DNA of 64,000 bases from Gymnodinialimonas sp. 202GB13-11 (GCF_040932485.1 NZ_JBFRBH010000001.1:3460212-3524211); one strand, 5' to 3'; shown: positions 9,186 through 18,086, counted from the first letter of the stretch. Translations and numbers: made by a program. The notes: a model not told the origin generated them from the letters alone.

Positions 9186-10183
9186 GCCGCACCATTCTTG
9201 TAACGGGCTCGTCCGGCTTTATCGGCTTTCACCTGTGTCAGCGTTTGCTGAACGATGGCTGGCGGGTGATCGGCATCGACGCCATGACCGATTACTACGA
9301 TGTTGGGTTGAAAGAAGGGCGGCTTGCGCAGCTCGATCCCCATGGGGCGTTCACCAATGTCACTGCACGCATCGAAGATCCCGGCGTGTTGCACGATCTG
9401 TTTGAGACGCACCGCCCTGAGGCAGTGATTCACCTCGCCGCGCAGGCAGGCGTGCGCTACTCGATTGAAAATCCGGAAAGCTATGTTCAGGCCAACCTGA
9501 TCGGCACTTTCCGCCTTTTGGAAGCAATGCGGGCCTTCCCGCCAAAGCATTCGCTCTTGGCGTCTACCTCCTCGGCCTACGGTGCGAACACCGACATGCC
9601 CTATGCCGAGCAGATGAAGACTGACCATCAGATGTCGTTCTATGCCGCCACGAAGAAATCGAACGAGGTGATGGCGCATAGCTATGCCCACCTCTACGAC
9701 CTGCCCGTGACCATGTTCCGCTTTTTCACGGTCTACGGCCCATGGGGTCGGCCCGACATGGCCCCGCATCTGTTCACCAGCGCGATCTTCGAAGGACGGC
9801 CCATCAAGGTCTTCAACCATGGCGAGATGAGCCGTGACTTTACTTATGTGACTGATCTGGTCGACGGCATCGTGCGCCTGATCGACGCCGTACCAGGGTC
9901 CGAGCCTGTTGAAGGCGACAGCCTCAGCCCAGTCGCCCCGCACCGGATCGTGAATATCGGCAACTCCGACTCTGTCCCCTTGATGGAGTTCATCGGCGCC
10001 ATTGAGGCCGCAACGGGCATCGAAGCTGAAAAGAATTTCATGGAGATGCAGCCAGGGGACGTCCCCGCCACTTGGGCCGATGCCAGCCTGTTGCAGCATC
10101 TGACGCAGTACAAACCGAAGACGCCAGTTTCCGATGGTGTGGCACAATTCGTGGCTTGGTATCGTGACTATTATCAGGTCTGA
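9182..10183 (+). CDS. NAD-dependent epimerase, UDP-glucuronate 4-epimerase-like
   Basis: 333-residue extended SDR. It carries GSSGFIGFH (residues 8-16), STSSAYG (about 122-128) and YAATK (about 155-159). It resembles the UDP-glucuronate 4-epimerase branch (CapI/LspL type), in which an MTDYYDVGLKEGRL-like segment follows the Rossmann strand. With ugd at 10674 making UDP-glucuronate, it would give UDP-galacturonate for LPS or capsule; that substrate assignment is inference. The start overlaps galE by 4 bp. Confidence 0.83.
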   Translation: MSRTILVTGSSGFIGFHLCQRLLNDGWRVIGIDAMTDYYDVGLKEGRLAQLDPHGAFTNVTARIEDPGVLHDLFETHRPEAVIHLAAQAGVRYSIENPESYVQANLIGTFRLLEAMRAFPPKHSLLASTSSAYGANTDMPYAEQMKTDHQMSFYAATKKSNEVMAHSYAHLYDLPVTMFRFFTVYGPWGRPDMAPHLFTSAIFEGRPIKVFNHGEMSRDFTYVTDLVDGIVRLIDAVPGSEPVEGDSLSPVAPHRIVNIGNSDSVPLMEFIGAIEAATGIEAEKNFMEMQPGDVPATWADASLLQHLTQYKPKTPVSDGVAQFVAWYRDYYQV

Positions 10184-10201
10184 CCGGATAGGAGACTTGC
10201 G

Positions 10202-10597
10202 ATGAAAATCAGCCGTTCCGCCGAACTTGGCACGACCGCCGGGCCACAGGATTATTTCACAGGCGATGTCTCAATCACACCGCTCCGCCAGCCGAACGGG
10301 CCGGACCGGGCTGGGGTCTTACGGGTCCGCTTTGCTTCAGGCGCCCGCACGGCTTGGCACACCCACCCGCTTGGTCAGTTGCTGATCGTGACGCAGGGCG
10401 AAGGATGGGTGCAAACCGAGGGTGAGCCCAAGCAAATCATTCGACCCGGTGACGTGGTTTGGTTCGAACCCGGTGAGCGGCATTGGCACGGGGCGAGCGC
10501 GTCGTCAGATATGGAGCATATAGCGATACAAGAGGCGCAGGATGGTCGAGCGGCTGATTGGGCCGAACAAGTGACAGAGGCTGATTATCTGGGGTAG
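10202..10597 (+). CDS. Cupin-domain protein
   Basis: 131-residue single-domain cupin. Metal-site residues are visible: AWHTHPLGQ with two histidines (about residues 55-57) and Q/E positions, then PGERHWHG near 97. Such small cupins include (R)-mandelonitrile-lyase-like and quercetinase-like proteins, but no reaction can be assigned. It sits 18 bp after the UDP-glucuronate epimerase-like gene with GGAGA upstream of the start, so it may belong to the sugar operon or merely be co-transcribed. Confidence 0.8.
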   Translation: MKISRSAELGTTAGPQDYFTGDVSITPLRQPNGPDRAGVLRVRFASGARTAWHTHPLGQLLIVTQGEGWVQTEGEPKQIIRPGDVVWFEPGERHWHGASASSDMEHIAIQEAQDGRAADWAEQVTEADYLG

Positions 10598-10673
10598 CGG
10601 AAACGCCCCTCCCTTGACCGTTCCGCCATCATATCCGAGACACCGGGCAAAGGCCCAATAAGGACACGATACC

Positions 10674-11978
10674 ATGCGCATCACGATGATTGGCACCGGC
10701 TATGTCGGCCTTGTTTCGGGTGTTTGTTTCTCTGACTTTGGGCACGATGTGATTTGTGTCGACAAGGATCCGCGCAAGATTGAGATGTTGCGGGCGGGTG
10801 AGGTGCCGATCTACGAGCCGGGCCTCGACACGCTGATGGAAAAGAATGTGGAAGCCGGCCGGCTTTCCTTCACAACAGACCTCAAGGCTGCGGTGGATGG
10901 AGCTGAGGCAGTGTTCATCGCCGTGGGCACGCCCACACGTCGCGGCGATGGCCATGCCGATCTGACCTTTGTGATGGCCGCAGCGGAAGAGGTCGCGCAA
11001 GCGCTGACGGGTTACGCGGTGATTGTCACCAAATCGACCGTGCCCGTGGGCACCAACCGCAAGGTTAAACAGGCGGTGGCCAAGGCTAACCCAGAGGCCG
11101 ATTTCGACGTTGCCTCCAACCCGGAATTCCTGCGGGAAGGCGCCGCGATCGACGACTTCATGCGCCCTGACCGTGTTGTTGTTGGTGTGCAGTCCGAACG
11201 TGCGGGTGAGGTGATGGCCGAAATCTACCGCCCCCTGTTCCTGCGCGATTTCCCGATTGTCACGACCGATCTGGAATCGGCCGAGATGATCAAATACGCC
11301 GCCAACGCATTTCTTGCGACCAAGATCACCTTCATCAACGAAATTGCCGCGCTGTGCGAAAAGGTCGGCGCGGATGTGAAGGAAGTGTCCAAAGGCGTGG
11401 GCATGGACGGGCGCATCGGGAACAAGTTCTTGCATGCCGGACCGGGCTACGGCGGATCGTGCTTTCCGAAAGATACCAGCGCGCTGGCCCGGATCGGGCA
11501 GGACTACGCCGCGCCACAGAGCATCGTGGAAACAGTCATCCGTGTGAACGATGACATCAAGCACCGGATGATCGAGAAATTGCGCGACCTATGTGACGGG
11601 TCGTTCAACGGCAAGACCATCGCCGTGCTCGGCGTCACATTCAAACCCAACACCGATGATATGCGCGATGCCCCCTCGCTGACGATTGTGCCCGCGCTGG
11701 TGGGTGGTGGTGCCAAAGTGCGTGTCGTCGATCCGCAAGGCCGCCGTGAGGGGGAAGACCTGTTGCCCGGCGTGAACTGGGCGGACGATCCCTACAAGGC
11801 CGCGCACAACGCTGATCTTGTGGTGATCCTGACCGAGTGGAATGAGTTCCGCGCGCTCGATCTTGATCGGATGGCCAAGAAGATGGCGACACCGCGCATG
11901 GCGGACCTTCGCAACATTTACAGCCCGCGCGATGCGAAGCGCGCCGGATTCGAATCCTATGAAGGTGTCGGGCGTTGA
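10674..11978 (+). CDS. ugd: UDP-glucose 6-dehydrogenase
   Basis: 434-residue UDP-glucose/GDP-mannose dehydrogenase family enzyme oxidising UDP-glucose to UDP-glucuronate with two NAD. N-terminal NAD motif GTGYVGLVSG is at residues 7-16. The catalytic cysteine is in GPGYGGSCFPKD (about residues 258-269), and the C-terminal UDP-binding domain contains VLGVTFKPNTDDMR. The length is typical. AAGGA lies about 10 nt before the ATG. It provides the substrate for the upstream epimerase and closes the polysaccharide-precursor run. Confidence 0.93.
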   Translation: MRITMIGTGYVGLVSGVCFSDFGHDVICVDKDPRKIEMLRAGEVPIYEPGLDTLMEKNVEAGRLSFTTDLKAAVDGAEAVFIAVGTPTRRGDGHADLTFVMAAAEEVAQALTGYAVIVTKSTVPVGTNRKVKQAVAKANPEADFDVASNPEFLREGAAIDDFMRPDRVVVGVQSERAGEVMAEIYRPLFLRDFPIVTTDLESAEMIKYAANAFLATKITFINEIAALCEKVGADVKEVSKGVGMDGRIGNKFLHAGPGYGGSCFPKDTSALARIGQDYAAPQSIVETVIRVNDDIKHRMIEKLRDLCDGSFNGKTIAVLGVTFKPNTDDMRDAPSLTIVPALVGGGAKVRVVDPQGRREGEDLLPGVNWADDPYKAAHNADLVVILTEWNEFRALDLDRMAKKMATPRMADLRNIYSPRDAKRAGFESYEGVGR

Positions 11979-12060
11979 TAGCCGTCCCGGTTTGCGAATC
12001 TTTCTGCGAGGCCGTTCACCGGCCTTGAGCGGCTTCCCCAGCGTCAATTGTTACAATTCA

Positions 12061-12150
12061 CTCACGGTTTTCACGCGGTGTTCACGCGATTTCCAGACGT
12101 GCTCACCGCGCTGTGAAAATGTGCCTCACACGGTGATCACCTGCCGGTGA
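12061..12150 (+). promoter_or_regulatory. Phased TCAC half-sites and inverted repeats upstream of the 12255 gene
   Basis: The 276-bp spacer between ugd and the small secreted gene holds six TCAC tetramers at 12062, 12071, 12082, 12103, 12126 and 12137. Spacings of 9, 11, 21, 23 and 11 bp are close to whole helical turns. TTCACGCG occurs twice, 11 bp apart (12070 and 12081). TCACCG at 12103 and CGGTGA at 12131 form an inverted repeat, and TCACC-TGCC-GGTGA forms a compact one at 12137-12150. This looks like a multi-site operator; the regulator is unknown. Confidence 0.45.
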
Positions 12151-12254
12151 GACCACTGAAATCCTCTATTTTTCTGACCCTTGCGAGCCATAGCGTCTCT
12201 TCAGGCCGCAGCAAGATCGCTGAGGCCAAGGACAAATCTGAAGGGATAAGAACC

Positions 12255-12581
12255 ATGAAGACTCTCGCACTTGCTACCGCACTCGCCGCTTCCATCGCTG
12301 CTCCGGCTTTCGCACAGGATTCCACTCAATTCGCCATCATGCACTTCAACATGAGCCTCGATAACGCGCAGGAAATGCGCATGGTGCCATCGGGTGAAAT
12401 CATGATGGCCGATCTCGGCATGGGCTCGACCCTTGGTGATGTGTTCTCGCAGCTGAACCTGACCGCAGAGAACATGACGGAACTGCGCGGCACCGGCGAA
12501 ACCGTGACCGTCATCGCCTCTGATCCGGCCCACGCTGCTGCGATTTTTGAGCGCCTGATGGCTGCCGACGACGACAACTAA
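12255..12581 (+). CDS. Small secreted protein, family A copy 1
   Basis: 108-residue exported protein of unknown function. A signal peptide ends at about residue 20 (APAFA-Q). The mature part has an HFNMS..DNA segment and a C-terminal AAAIFERLMAAD, rich in acidic residues. The protein at 48540-48860 has the same two landmarks (HFNM..DNA and GADIFDRLRAA) and similar length, so they are paralogues. ATG at 12255 is preceded by GAAGGG. An intrinsic terminator follows at 12601, so the gene is probably monocistronic. Role inferred: periplasmic; nothing more can be said. Confidence 0.82.
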   Translation: MKTLALATALAASIAAPAFAQDSTQFAIMHFNMSLDNAQEMRMVPSGEIMMADLGMGSTLGDVFSQLNLTAENMTELRGTGETVTVIASDPAHAAAIFERLMAADDDN

Positions 12582-12600
12582 GTCGATCTGAATTCTTCGC

Positions 12601-12631
12601 GGCCCCTGTCTGCAATGGCGGGGGCCTTTTT
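12601..12631 (+). terminator. Rho-independent terminator after the 12255 gene
   Basis: GGCCCC (12601-12606) pairs with GGGGCC (12621-12626) and is followed by five T. It sits 20 bp after the stop codon and just before the convergent kdsD end. Confidence 0.8.
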
Positions 12632-12635
12632 CTGT

Positions 12636-13601
12636 TCAGGCCAGGCCTGCGCGTAACAGATCGTGCAAATGCACGAGGCCAATGGGCCTGCTGTCCGCGT
12701 CCACCACGAACAGCGCCGTGATCTTGTTCTCGGACATCATCGCCATGGCCTCAGCCGCCAGCATATCCGGTCCGATGACCCGTGGATGTCGGGTCGCGAC
12801 TTCACCGGCGGGCTGATCCGTCAGATGCGTTATATTGCGCCGCAAATCTCCGTCTGAGATCACGCCGACAAGCGCCCCGCCTTCCACTACTCCGGCAATG
12901 CCAAAGCTTTTCTCGGACATCACGACAAGCGTCTCAGGCATAGGTGTATCGGCCTCAACCAAAGGCAGGGCGTCAGCCCCGTGCATCAGTTGTGCCACCG
13001 TCGATAACTGTGCGCCAAGCTTTCCACCGGGATGAAAGGTGCGGAACTGTTCGGGCTGGAAACCGCGCCGTTCCATCACCGCAACCGCCAACGCATCCCC
13101 CAAGGCAAGCGTGAGGGTGGTCGAGGTTGTCGGTGCCATGCGAAGTGAGCAGGCCTCTTCCACATCCGGCAGCAACAGGCGGTGATCGGCGGCGCGCATC
13201 AACGTGCTGTCGGCCTTTTTCGAGATCGCCACCAAAGGGATCGAAAAGCGCGCAACATGGGCCACGATATCGCGCAGCTCGGATGTTTCGCCGGAATTGG
13301 AAATCAGGATCGCCAGATCGCCCGGCATGACCATGCCCAGATCGCCATGGCTGGCCTCAGCCGGATGCACAAAGGCCGATGGGGTTCCGGTGGAGGCGAA
13401 CGTCGCGCTGATCTTACGTGCGATATGGCCGGATTTGCCGATCCCAGAAAGGATCACGCGGCCTTTTGTTGCCAGCACAGCCTCGGCAGCCGCTTCGAAA
13501 TCCGCGGGCAACGCCTCGGCCAAGGCGCGCACGGCATCGCCTTCGGTTTTCAGCACGCGCGCCCCGGTATCGCGCAAGGAGGGGGTATTATCTTTGGCCA
13601 T
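12636..13601 (-). CDS. kdsD: Arabinose-5-phosphate isomerase (KpsF/GutQ family)
   Basis: 321-residue cytoplasmic isomerase converting ribulose-5-phosphate to arabinose-5-phosphate, the first step to Kdo for LPS. The N-terminal SIS domain shows GIGKSGHIARKIS and HPAEASHGDLGM (about residues 55-95). Two CBS domains follow (about 205-260 and 270-321). Length matches KdsD (328 in E. coli). It is convergent with the secreted gene at 12255. The nearby sugar-nucleotide genes agree with a role in envelope building. Confidence 0.9.
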   Translation of the reverse strand: MAKDNTPSLRDTGARVLKTEGDAVRALAEALPADFEAAAEAVLATKGRVILSGIGKSGHIARKISATFASTGTPSAFVHPAEASHGDLGMVMPGDLAILISNSGETSELRDIVAHVARFSIPLVAISKKADSTLMRAADHRLLLPDVEEACSLRMAPTTSTTLTLALGDALAVAVMERRGFQPEQFRTFHPGGKLGAQLSTVAQLMHGADALPLVEADTPMPETLVVMSEKSFGIAGVVEGGALVGVISDGDLRRNITHLTDQPAGEVATRHPRVIGPDMLAAEAMAMMSENKITALFVVDADSRPIGLVHLHDLLRAGLA

Positions 13602-13697
13602 ATGCGCCGTTTAGCCCGTTGATGTGCCCTTGGCGAGGGGATTGGCTTTCGACCGGCTAAAGGGCATGGCAGACAAAGCGCGAAGGAGAGCAAACTC

Positions 13698-14138
13698 ATG
13701 AACCGCCGTTTCGGTGCCGCACCCCGCCACGATGTCCGCTATCCGCCCCGACCCGGGGCTTATGTGATCATCGACGCGGGCGATTGCCTGCTCGCTTCCT
13801 TTCAGGAGTCGCCCTTTCCCGAACTCCAACTCCCCGGTGGCGGGATCGACCCGGGCGAGGGTACACTGTCCGCTCTGCACCGCGAAGTGATGGAGGAAAC
13901 CGGCTACCGCATCCACTCCATCCGCCGTCTAGGCATGTTCCACCGCTACACCTTCATGCCGGATTATGACCGTTACGCGCAGAAGCTGTGCAGCATTTAC
14001 TGTGCCCGTTTGGGCCCGCGTGTGTCGGACCCGACCGAACCGGGCCACAGCGCCGTCTTTTTGCCATGGAGCGTTGCGCTGGAGAAGCTGGCCGTGGCTG
14101 GCGACCGCGAATATGTGGCCCGTTATCTAGGGCTGTAA
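13698..14138 (+). CDS. Nudix hydrolase
   Basis: 146-residue Nudix protein with a complete box: GGGIDPGEGT..ALHREVMEETG (roughly residues 50-73). Substrate not identifiable; family members cleave NDP-X compounds or oxidised nucleotides. GAAGGAGAG lies upstream of the ATG. Its last 12 bp overlap the convergent end of the response-regulator gene at 14127. Confidence 0.85.
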   Translation: MNRRFGAAPRHDVRYPPRPGAYVIIDAGDCLLASFQESPFPELQLPGGGIDPGEGTLSALHREVMEETGYRIHSIRRLGMFHRYTFMPDYDRYAQKLCSIYCARLGPRVSDPTEPGHSAVFLPWSVALEKLAVAGDREYVARYLGL

Positions 14139-15416
14139 CGGGCGGCCTGTGTATTCCAGCAACAGGGCCGAGATATCATCAGGGAAGTCGGCAGACCCCG
14201 CGAACGCGACAAGATCTTCGCGCAGCGTTTCCAGAAAATCCGTCCCGCCACTGGCCTGATTGCGCTGCATCATGTCGATCAACCCTTCTTCCTCCAGCAT
14301 CTCGCCATCGGGGCGCGGGCATTCTGTCAGCCCATCGGAATAAAGCAGCAGGCGGTCGCCGGGATGAAGCTGCACCTCGAAAGAGCGGAACGGGATTTCC
14401 GGAAGGAGGCCCACGGGCATATCGCCGTCTCCAACCATCTCAACCATCCCGTCGACACGCTGCACCATGGGATGTGGATGCCCGGCCTGAACCATGCGCA
14501 CCAATCCAGTATCAAGGTTCAGGAAGGCCAGCGCGATTGTGAAATAGCGGTCTGTCTGCACCTCTTTCAGCATCAGATCGTTCAGGCGACCGGCTGCAAT
14601 GTCAGGCGGCAGATCAACCAATGACCCATCAAGGCCGCGCACCAGCGAGATGTTCTGGTCTGGTGAGGCCTCGGAAAGCATGCCCGCAATCCGCGCCGCA
14701 ATCATGGCCGAGGCGACCCCGTGGCCCGACACATCGAGGCTGAACAGCCCGACTGTGTCGTCGGTCACAGGGAAATAGCCCACCATATCCCCGCCGACAT
14801 GGCCGCTGGCCTCCAGCATTAGGGAAACCTCCGCCCCGTCGAAGGCACGGCGTCGATCCTGAAGCAGGGCAAGCTGAAGGCGCCGCGCTTCATCAAGATC
14901 GCGGTCAATAGCGCCGTAAAGCCCCTGCAATTCGTCCAGAGCGTCCGACAGAATACCATTCTTGCTGCGTAATTCGCGCTGCATCGCCACGATACGCGCA
15001 CCTGCATTCATGCGGGCGCGCAACTCCGGCGGACTGACCGGCTTTTGTAGAAAATCGTCCGCCCCTGCTTCCAGCCCTTCGGTCAAGGCGTTGCGCTCAC
15101 TACGAGAGGTCAGCAGCAGGACATATGCGTAGCTTCCAGTGACGTCCTCACGAAGGCGGCGGCAGAATTCCGGCCCGGTCATTTCTGGCATCATCCAATC
15201 GCACAGGATCAGCGAAATCTTCGGGTCTCGGGCATGGACGAGCGCTTCGTTGGGATCACCTGTCGAGATTGCGTGATGCCCCCACTTCCGCAGAAGCGCG
15301 CAAACAAGGTTCCGCTGTGCCGGACTGTCATCCAGAACCAGCACCTTCAACGGCTCGGCTTTCACACCGAAGGGGGCGTCTTGCAGCTCCGGCGACGGAG
15401 CGGTCGCAATACTCAT
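14127..15416 (-). CDS. Response regulator with PP2C/SpoIIE-type phosphatase output
   Basis: 429 residues. The receiver domain covers about residues 27-145, with acidic pair DD, phospho-acceptor Asp in LCDWMMPEMTG, conserved LTS and Lys in LQKPVS. A linker with coiled-coil character (150-185) leads to a PPM/SpoIIE-like Ser/Thr phosphatase domain with GGD (about 209), DVSGHG (about 229), LYSDGLTE and DDIS. RsbU-like proteins of this build dephosphorylate anti-sigma antagonists in partner-switch stress signalling. It is divergent from the Hpt gene at 15577, a likely phosphorelay partner. No anti-sigma gene is seen nearby. Confidence 0.88.
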   Translation of the reverse strand: MSIATAPSPELQDAPFGVKAEPLKVLVLDDSPAQRNLVCALLRKWGHHAISTGDPNEALVHARDPKISLILCDWMMPEMTGPEFCRRLREDVTGSYAYVLLLTSRSERNALTEGLEAGADDFLQKPVSPPELRARMNAGARIVAMQRELRSKNGILSDALDELQGLYGAIDRDLDEARRLQLALLQDRRRAFDGAEVSLMLEASGHVGGDMVGYFPVTDDTVGLFSLDVSGHGVASAMIAARIAGMLSEASPDQNISLVRGLDGSLVDLPPDIAAGRLNDLMLKEVQTDRYFTIALAFLNLDTGLVRMVQAGHPHPMVQRVDGMVEMVGDGDMPVGLLPEIPFRSFEVQLHPGDRLLLYSDGLTECPRPDGEMLEEEGLIDMMQRNQASGGTDFLETLREDLVAFAGSADFPDDISALLLEYTGRPLQP

Positions 15417-15576
15417 GAACTGGCCTCGCGTTCAGAATCGCCCGCCACAATTGCGCGCCAGGTCTTAATGCCCAGTGAAGCTTTCAATTTGAGCGACTTC
15501 TCCATGCGCGGGTGCGAATTTGTTAAGTTTTCCGGCCCTATGGTCCTCGCGGGGGCATCGACTGAGGTGCAGTTTT

Positions 15577-15900
15577 ATGTGTGTGGATTGGGAACGTTTA
15601 AATGAGCTGAAAGACGATATCGGCGAAGAGGATTTCGCTGACGTCGCAACGCTTTTCGTGTCCGAATTGCAGGACACTTTATCCGGTATGCAGGTCGCCA
15701 CCGCTGCGGCCGAGGATTTTCATTTCCTACGGGGGTCTGCTGCGAATCTTGGCTTCACAGCGCTCGTTGCAGCCTGCTCACGCGCAGAGGCCGCCGCAAA
15801 GGCGGGCGAGGCACCTGATGTGGCTGCCGTGAAATCGGCGTTCAACGCGGCGCTCGCCGAGATGTCGGCTAAAATGCCGGATCTTGCGATGGCGGCGTAA
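15577..15900 (+). CDS. Hpt-domain phosphotransfer protein
   Basis: 107-residue protein that is almost only an Hpt four-helix bundle. The phosphorylatable His is in HFLRGSAANLGF (about residue 47), the classic H-x-L-K/R-G-x4-G pattern. ATG at 15577 (MCVDWERL) is chosen because GAGGT precedes it; longer frames upstream lack family sequence. Divergent pairing with the receiver-phosphatase at 14127-15416 suggests it donates or drains phosphate from that receiver. Confidence 0.82.
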   Translation: MCVDWERLNELKDDIGEEDFADVATLFVSELQDTLSGMQVATAAAEDFHFLRGSAANLGFTALVAACSRAEAAAKAGEAPDVAAVKSAFNAALAEMSAKMPDLAMAA

Positions 15901-15904
15901 CGGA

Positions 15905-17152
15905 TCAGATCAGGAAGTCGGCGAGAATCTTGTCGTCGGTAATGTCGCGGAATCCGAAGCCGCGCGACGCCACGCGTTCAGCCAAATCCTCAAAACTGCC
16001 CGTGCGCTCGGTCTCGATCCCGATCAGGACCGAGCCGAAGTTGCGTGAATTCTTCTTGAGATATTCAAAACGCGTGATGTTGTCTTCGGCCCCCAGCAGA
16101 TCGAGGAAATCACGCAGTGCGCCCGGACGCTGCGGCAGGCGAAGGATGAAATACTTCTTCAGCCCCTGCCAATTCTGCGCGCGTTCTTTCACCTCGGGCA
16201 GACGCTCAAAATCGAAGTTCCCGCCGGAGGTCACACAGACCACCGTTTTGCCTTTGATCTTCTCCGCGACGTCATCCAGTACGTTGATCGAAAGCGCACC
16301 CGCCGGTTCCAACACGATGCCTTCCAGGTTCAACATCTCCTGAATCGTCACACAGATGCGGTTCTCGGGCGCGATCAGGACGTTCTTTTTCGACGTGTCT
16401 TTCAGCACTTCAAAGGTGCGATCTCCGATCCGTGCAACGGCGGCGCCGTCCACGAATGTATCCGTGATCTCAATGGTTTGCGGCGCCCCGATCTTGAGGG
16501 CGGCGGTCAGACTTGCACCCCCGGCAGGCTCCACAAGGGTCAGCTCTGTTGTTGCCCCCATATCGCGCAGATAGCTCAGCATTCCAGCGGACAGGCCGCC
16601 CCCGCCGACCGGCAAAACCAAATGGTCCGGCGCGCGACCCAACTGCTCCATCATCTCAACAGCGACCGAGCTTTGGCCCTGAATGACGTCCGCGTCGTCG
16701 AAGGGTGAAAGGAAATGGGCGCCTGCCTCAGAACACCAGGCTTTCGCGGCGGCCAGTGTTTCATCAAAGAAATCGCCTTCAAGAATGATCTCAACAGCAT
16801 CGCCGCCAAATGTCCGGGTTTTGAGCACCTTTTGATCCGGTGTCGTGACAGGCATGTAGATGCGCCCCCTCACCCCGAAATGAGAGCACACGAACGCCAC
16901 CCCCTGCGCGTGGTTTCCCGCGCTGGCGCAAACGAATTGCGTCTGGTCGGGCTGCGCGTCGCGCACCTTGCGCATGGCGTTGAAGGCACCGCGCAATTTG
17001 TACGACCGCACGGGCGACAGATCTTCACGCTTCAGCCATATCTCCGCCCCGTAGCGCTCGCTCAGGTAAGCGTTCTTCTGCAATGGCGTCGCAGGAAACA
17101 GATCACGCAGGGCATCCGTGGCGGACCGGGCGGTGGTGGCAAAATCTCTCAT
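15905..17152 (-). CDS. ilvA: Threonine ammonia-lyase (biosynthetic)
   Basis: 415-residue PLP enzyme converting threonine to 2-oxobutanoate at the start of isoleucine synthesis. The PLP lysine is in VRSYKLRGAFNAM (about residue 53), the phosphate-binding loop is PVGGGGLSAG (about 183-192), and CVTSGGN lies near 307. The C-terminal 85 residues form one ACT-like regulatory domain (RLPQRPGALRDFLDLLG), so it is the shorter biosynthetic form. ilvD of the same pathway lies at 24299. Confidence 0.93.
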   Translation of the reverse strand: MRDFATTARSATDALRDLFPATPLQKNAYLSERYGAEIWLKREDLSPVRSYKLRGAFNAMRKVRDAQPDQTQFVCASAGNHAQGVAFVCSHFGVRGRIYMPVTTPDQKVLKTRTFGGDAVEIILEGDFFDETLAAAKAWCSEAGAHFLSPFDDADVIQGQSSVAVEMMEQLGRAPDHLVLPVGGGGLSAGMLSYLRDMGATTELTLVEPAGGASLTAALKIGAPQTIEITDTFVDGAAVARIGDRTFEVLKDTSKKNVLIAPENRICVTIQEMLNLEGIVLEPAGALSINVLDDVAEKIKGKTVVCVTSGGNFDFERLPEVKERAQNWQGLKKYFILRLPQRPGALRDFLDLLGAEDNITRFEYLKKNSRNFGSVLIGIETERTGSFEDLAERVASRGFGFRDITDDKILADFLI

Positions 17153-17191
17153 GCCAAGGGAAGTGGCGCGTTTGCCCGCGCCTGTCCAGCC

Positions 17192-18004
17192 TCAGTTCAG
17201 CTGACGCCCCTCGATTAGGTTGCCGTAAAGCGTCGTCATAAGAGCCAGGTTCAGCAGCATTTGCAGCCATGTCACGACTAGGCTGAGGGCAACGCCAAAC
17301 CCGTTGAGTGTGACTTGCTGCTGCACGCCGAATGGCGTTTCAACGGCGGTCGCCTCTCCGAATCCCGCAATGATCCCCTGGTTCAGGATCGTACTGGCCA
17401 ACGCCAAAACAAAAATCGGCAAGATGATCTGACCAGCCACAGGCGCGGTCGCACGCCAGCTTTCACCGATCCCCAATTTTTCGCCAATCGCAGCGGCGGG
17501 AAGGATCAGGCCCACGCGCGTTGCCACCCAGGACAGACCAAAAACAAGGCCGATCCCCAAAAGAAGCGCCAGCGCCGGGGATTGAATGACTGCCACAAGG
17601 ATCCCGATCACGATGCCAACAGCAAAACCGACACCGATCATGATCAGAAAGATCAAAATGGAATTGCCAAAGTAGTTGCCAATGTTCGATCCGCGCCATG
17701 CGGGGAACAGGCCAGTGGGATATTCTTCCAACAGCACAAACCGATGCCACGCGACCGCAGCCCAAAGCCAGCAGACCACGCCTGCTAGAATGGCGATCAG
17801 AATGCCCAGGATGCCAATGCCAGTTACGTTGCCTATCTCGCCAGTGGCAGGCGAAAAGGCCGCGCCCGTCAGAAGACCGGGGTTCGTGGCCAGCACGATG
17901 CCGATTGGAATGATGATCAGCACCAGCGTGATCCGCGCCGCAGATACAAGGTTGCCGAACACCTGCTGCACCACGTGGCGCAGAAGTTGATAGCCATAGT
18001 CCAT
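17192..18004 (-). CDS. Polytopic membrane protein of unknown function
   Basis: 270 residues with about six hydrophobic segments: near residues 15-40, 55-80, 100-130, 130-160, 185-210 and 235-260. WRGSNIGNYFGN marks a loop. ATG at 18004 is preferred because GGAGG stands 8 nt upstream; the longer frame to 18100 lacks this. It is divergent from argG across 82 bp. It recalls general YciC/DUF-type six-helix proteins, but I do not recognise a specific function. Confidence 0.75.
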   Translation of the reverse strand: MDYGYQLLRHVVQQVFGNLVSAARITLVLIIIPIGIVLATNPGLLTGAAFSPATGEIGNVTGIGILGILIAILAGVVCWLWAAVAWHRFVLLEEYPTGLFPAWRGSNIGNYFGNSILIFLIMIGVGFAVGIVIGILVAVIQSPALALLLGIGLVFGLSWVATRVGLILPAAAIGEKLGIGESWRATAPVAGQIILPIFVLALASTILNQGIIAGFGEATAVETPFGVQQQVTLNGFGVALSLVVTWLQMLLNLALMTTLYGNLIEGRQLN

Positions 18005-18086
18005 GTGACGCGCCTCCGCTCGCTTGCCCCGCCTCTGAAAACCCGGTATCGCCCGCGCGGTCAACCATTTGCGACGGAGTTTACCC

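Noticed and set aside
10614-10642. Sigma-70 promoter before ugd (TTGACC hexamer)
   Set aside because: No convincing -10 hexamer at 16-18 nt; left out for lack of support.
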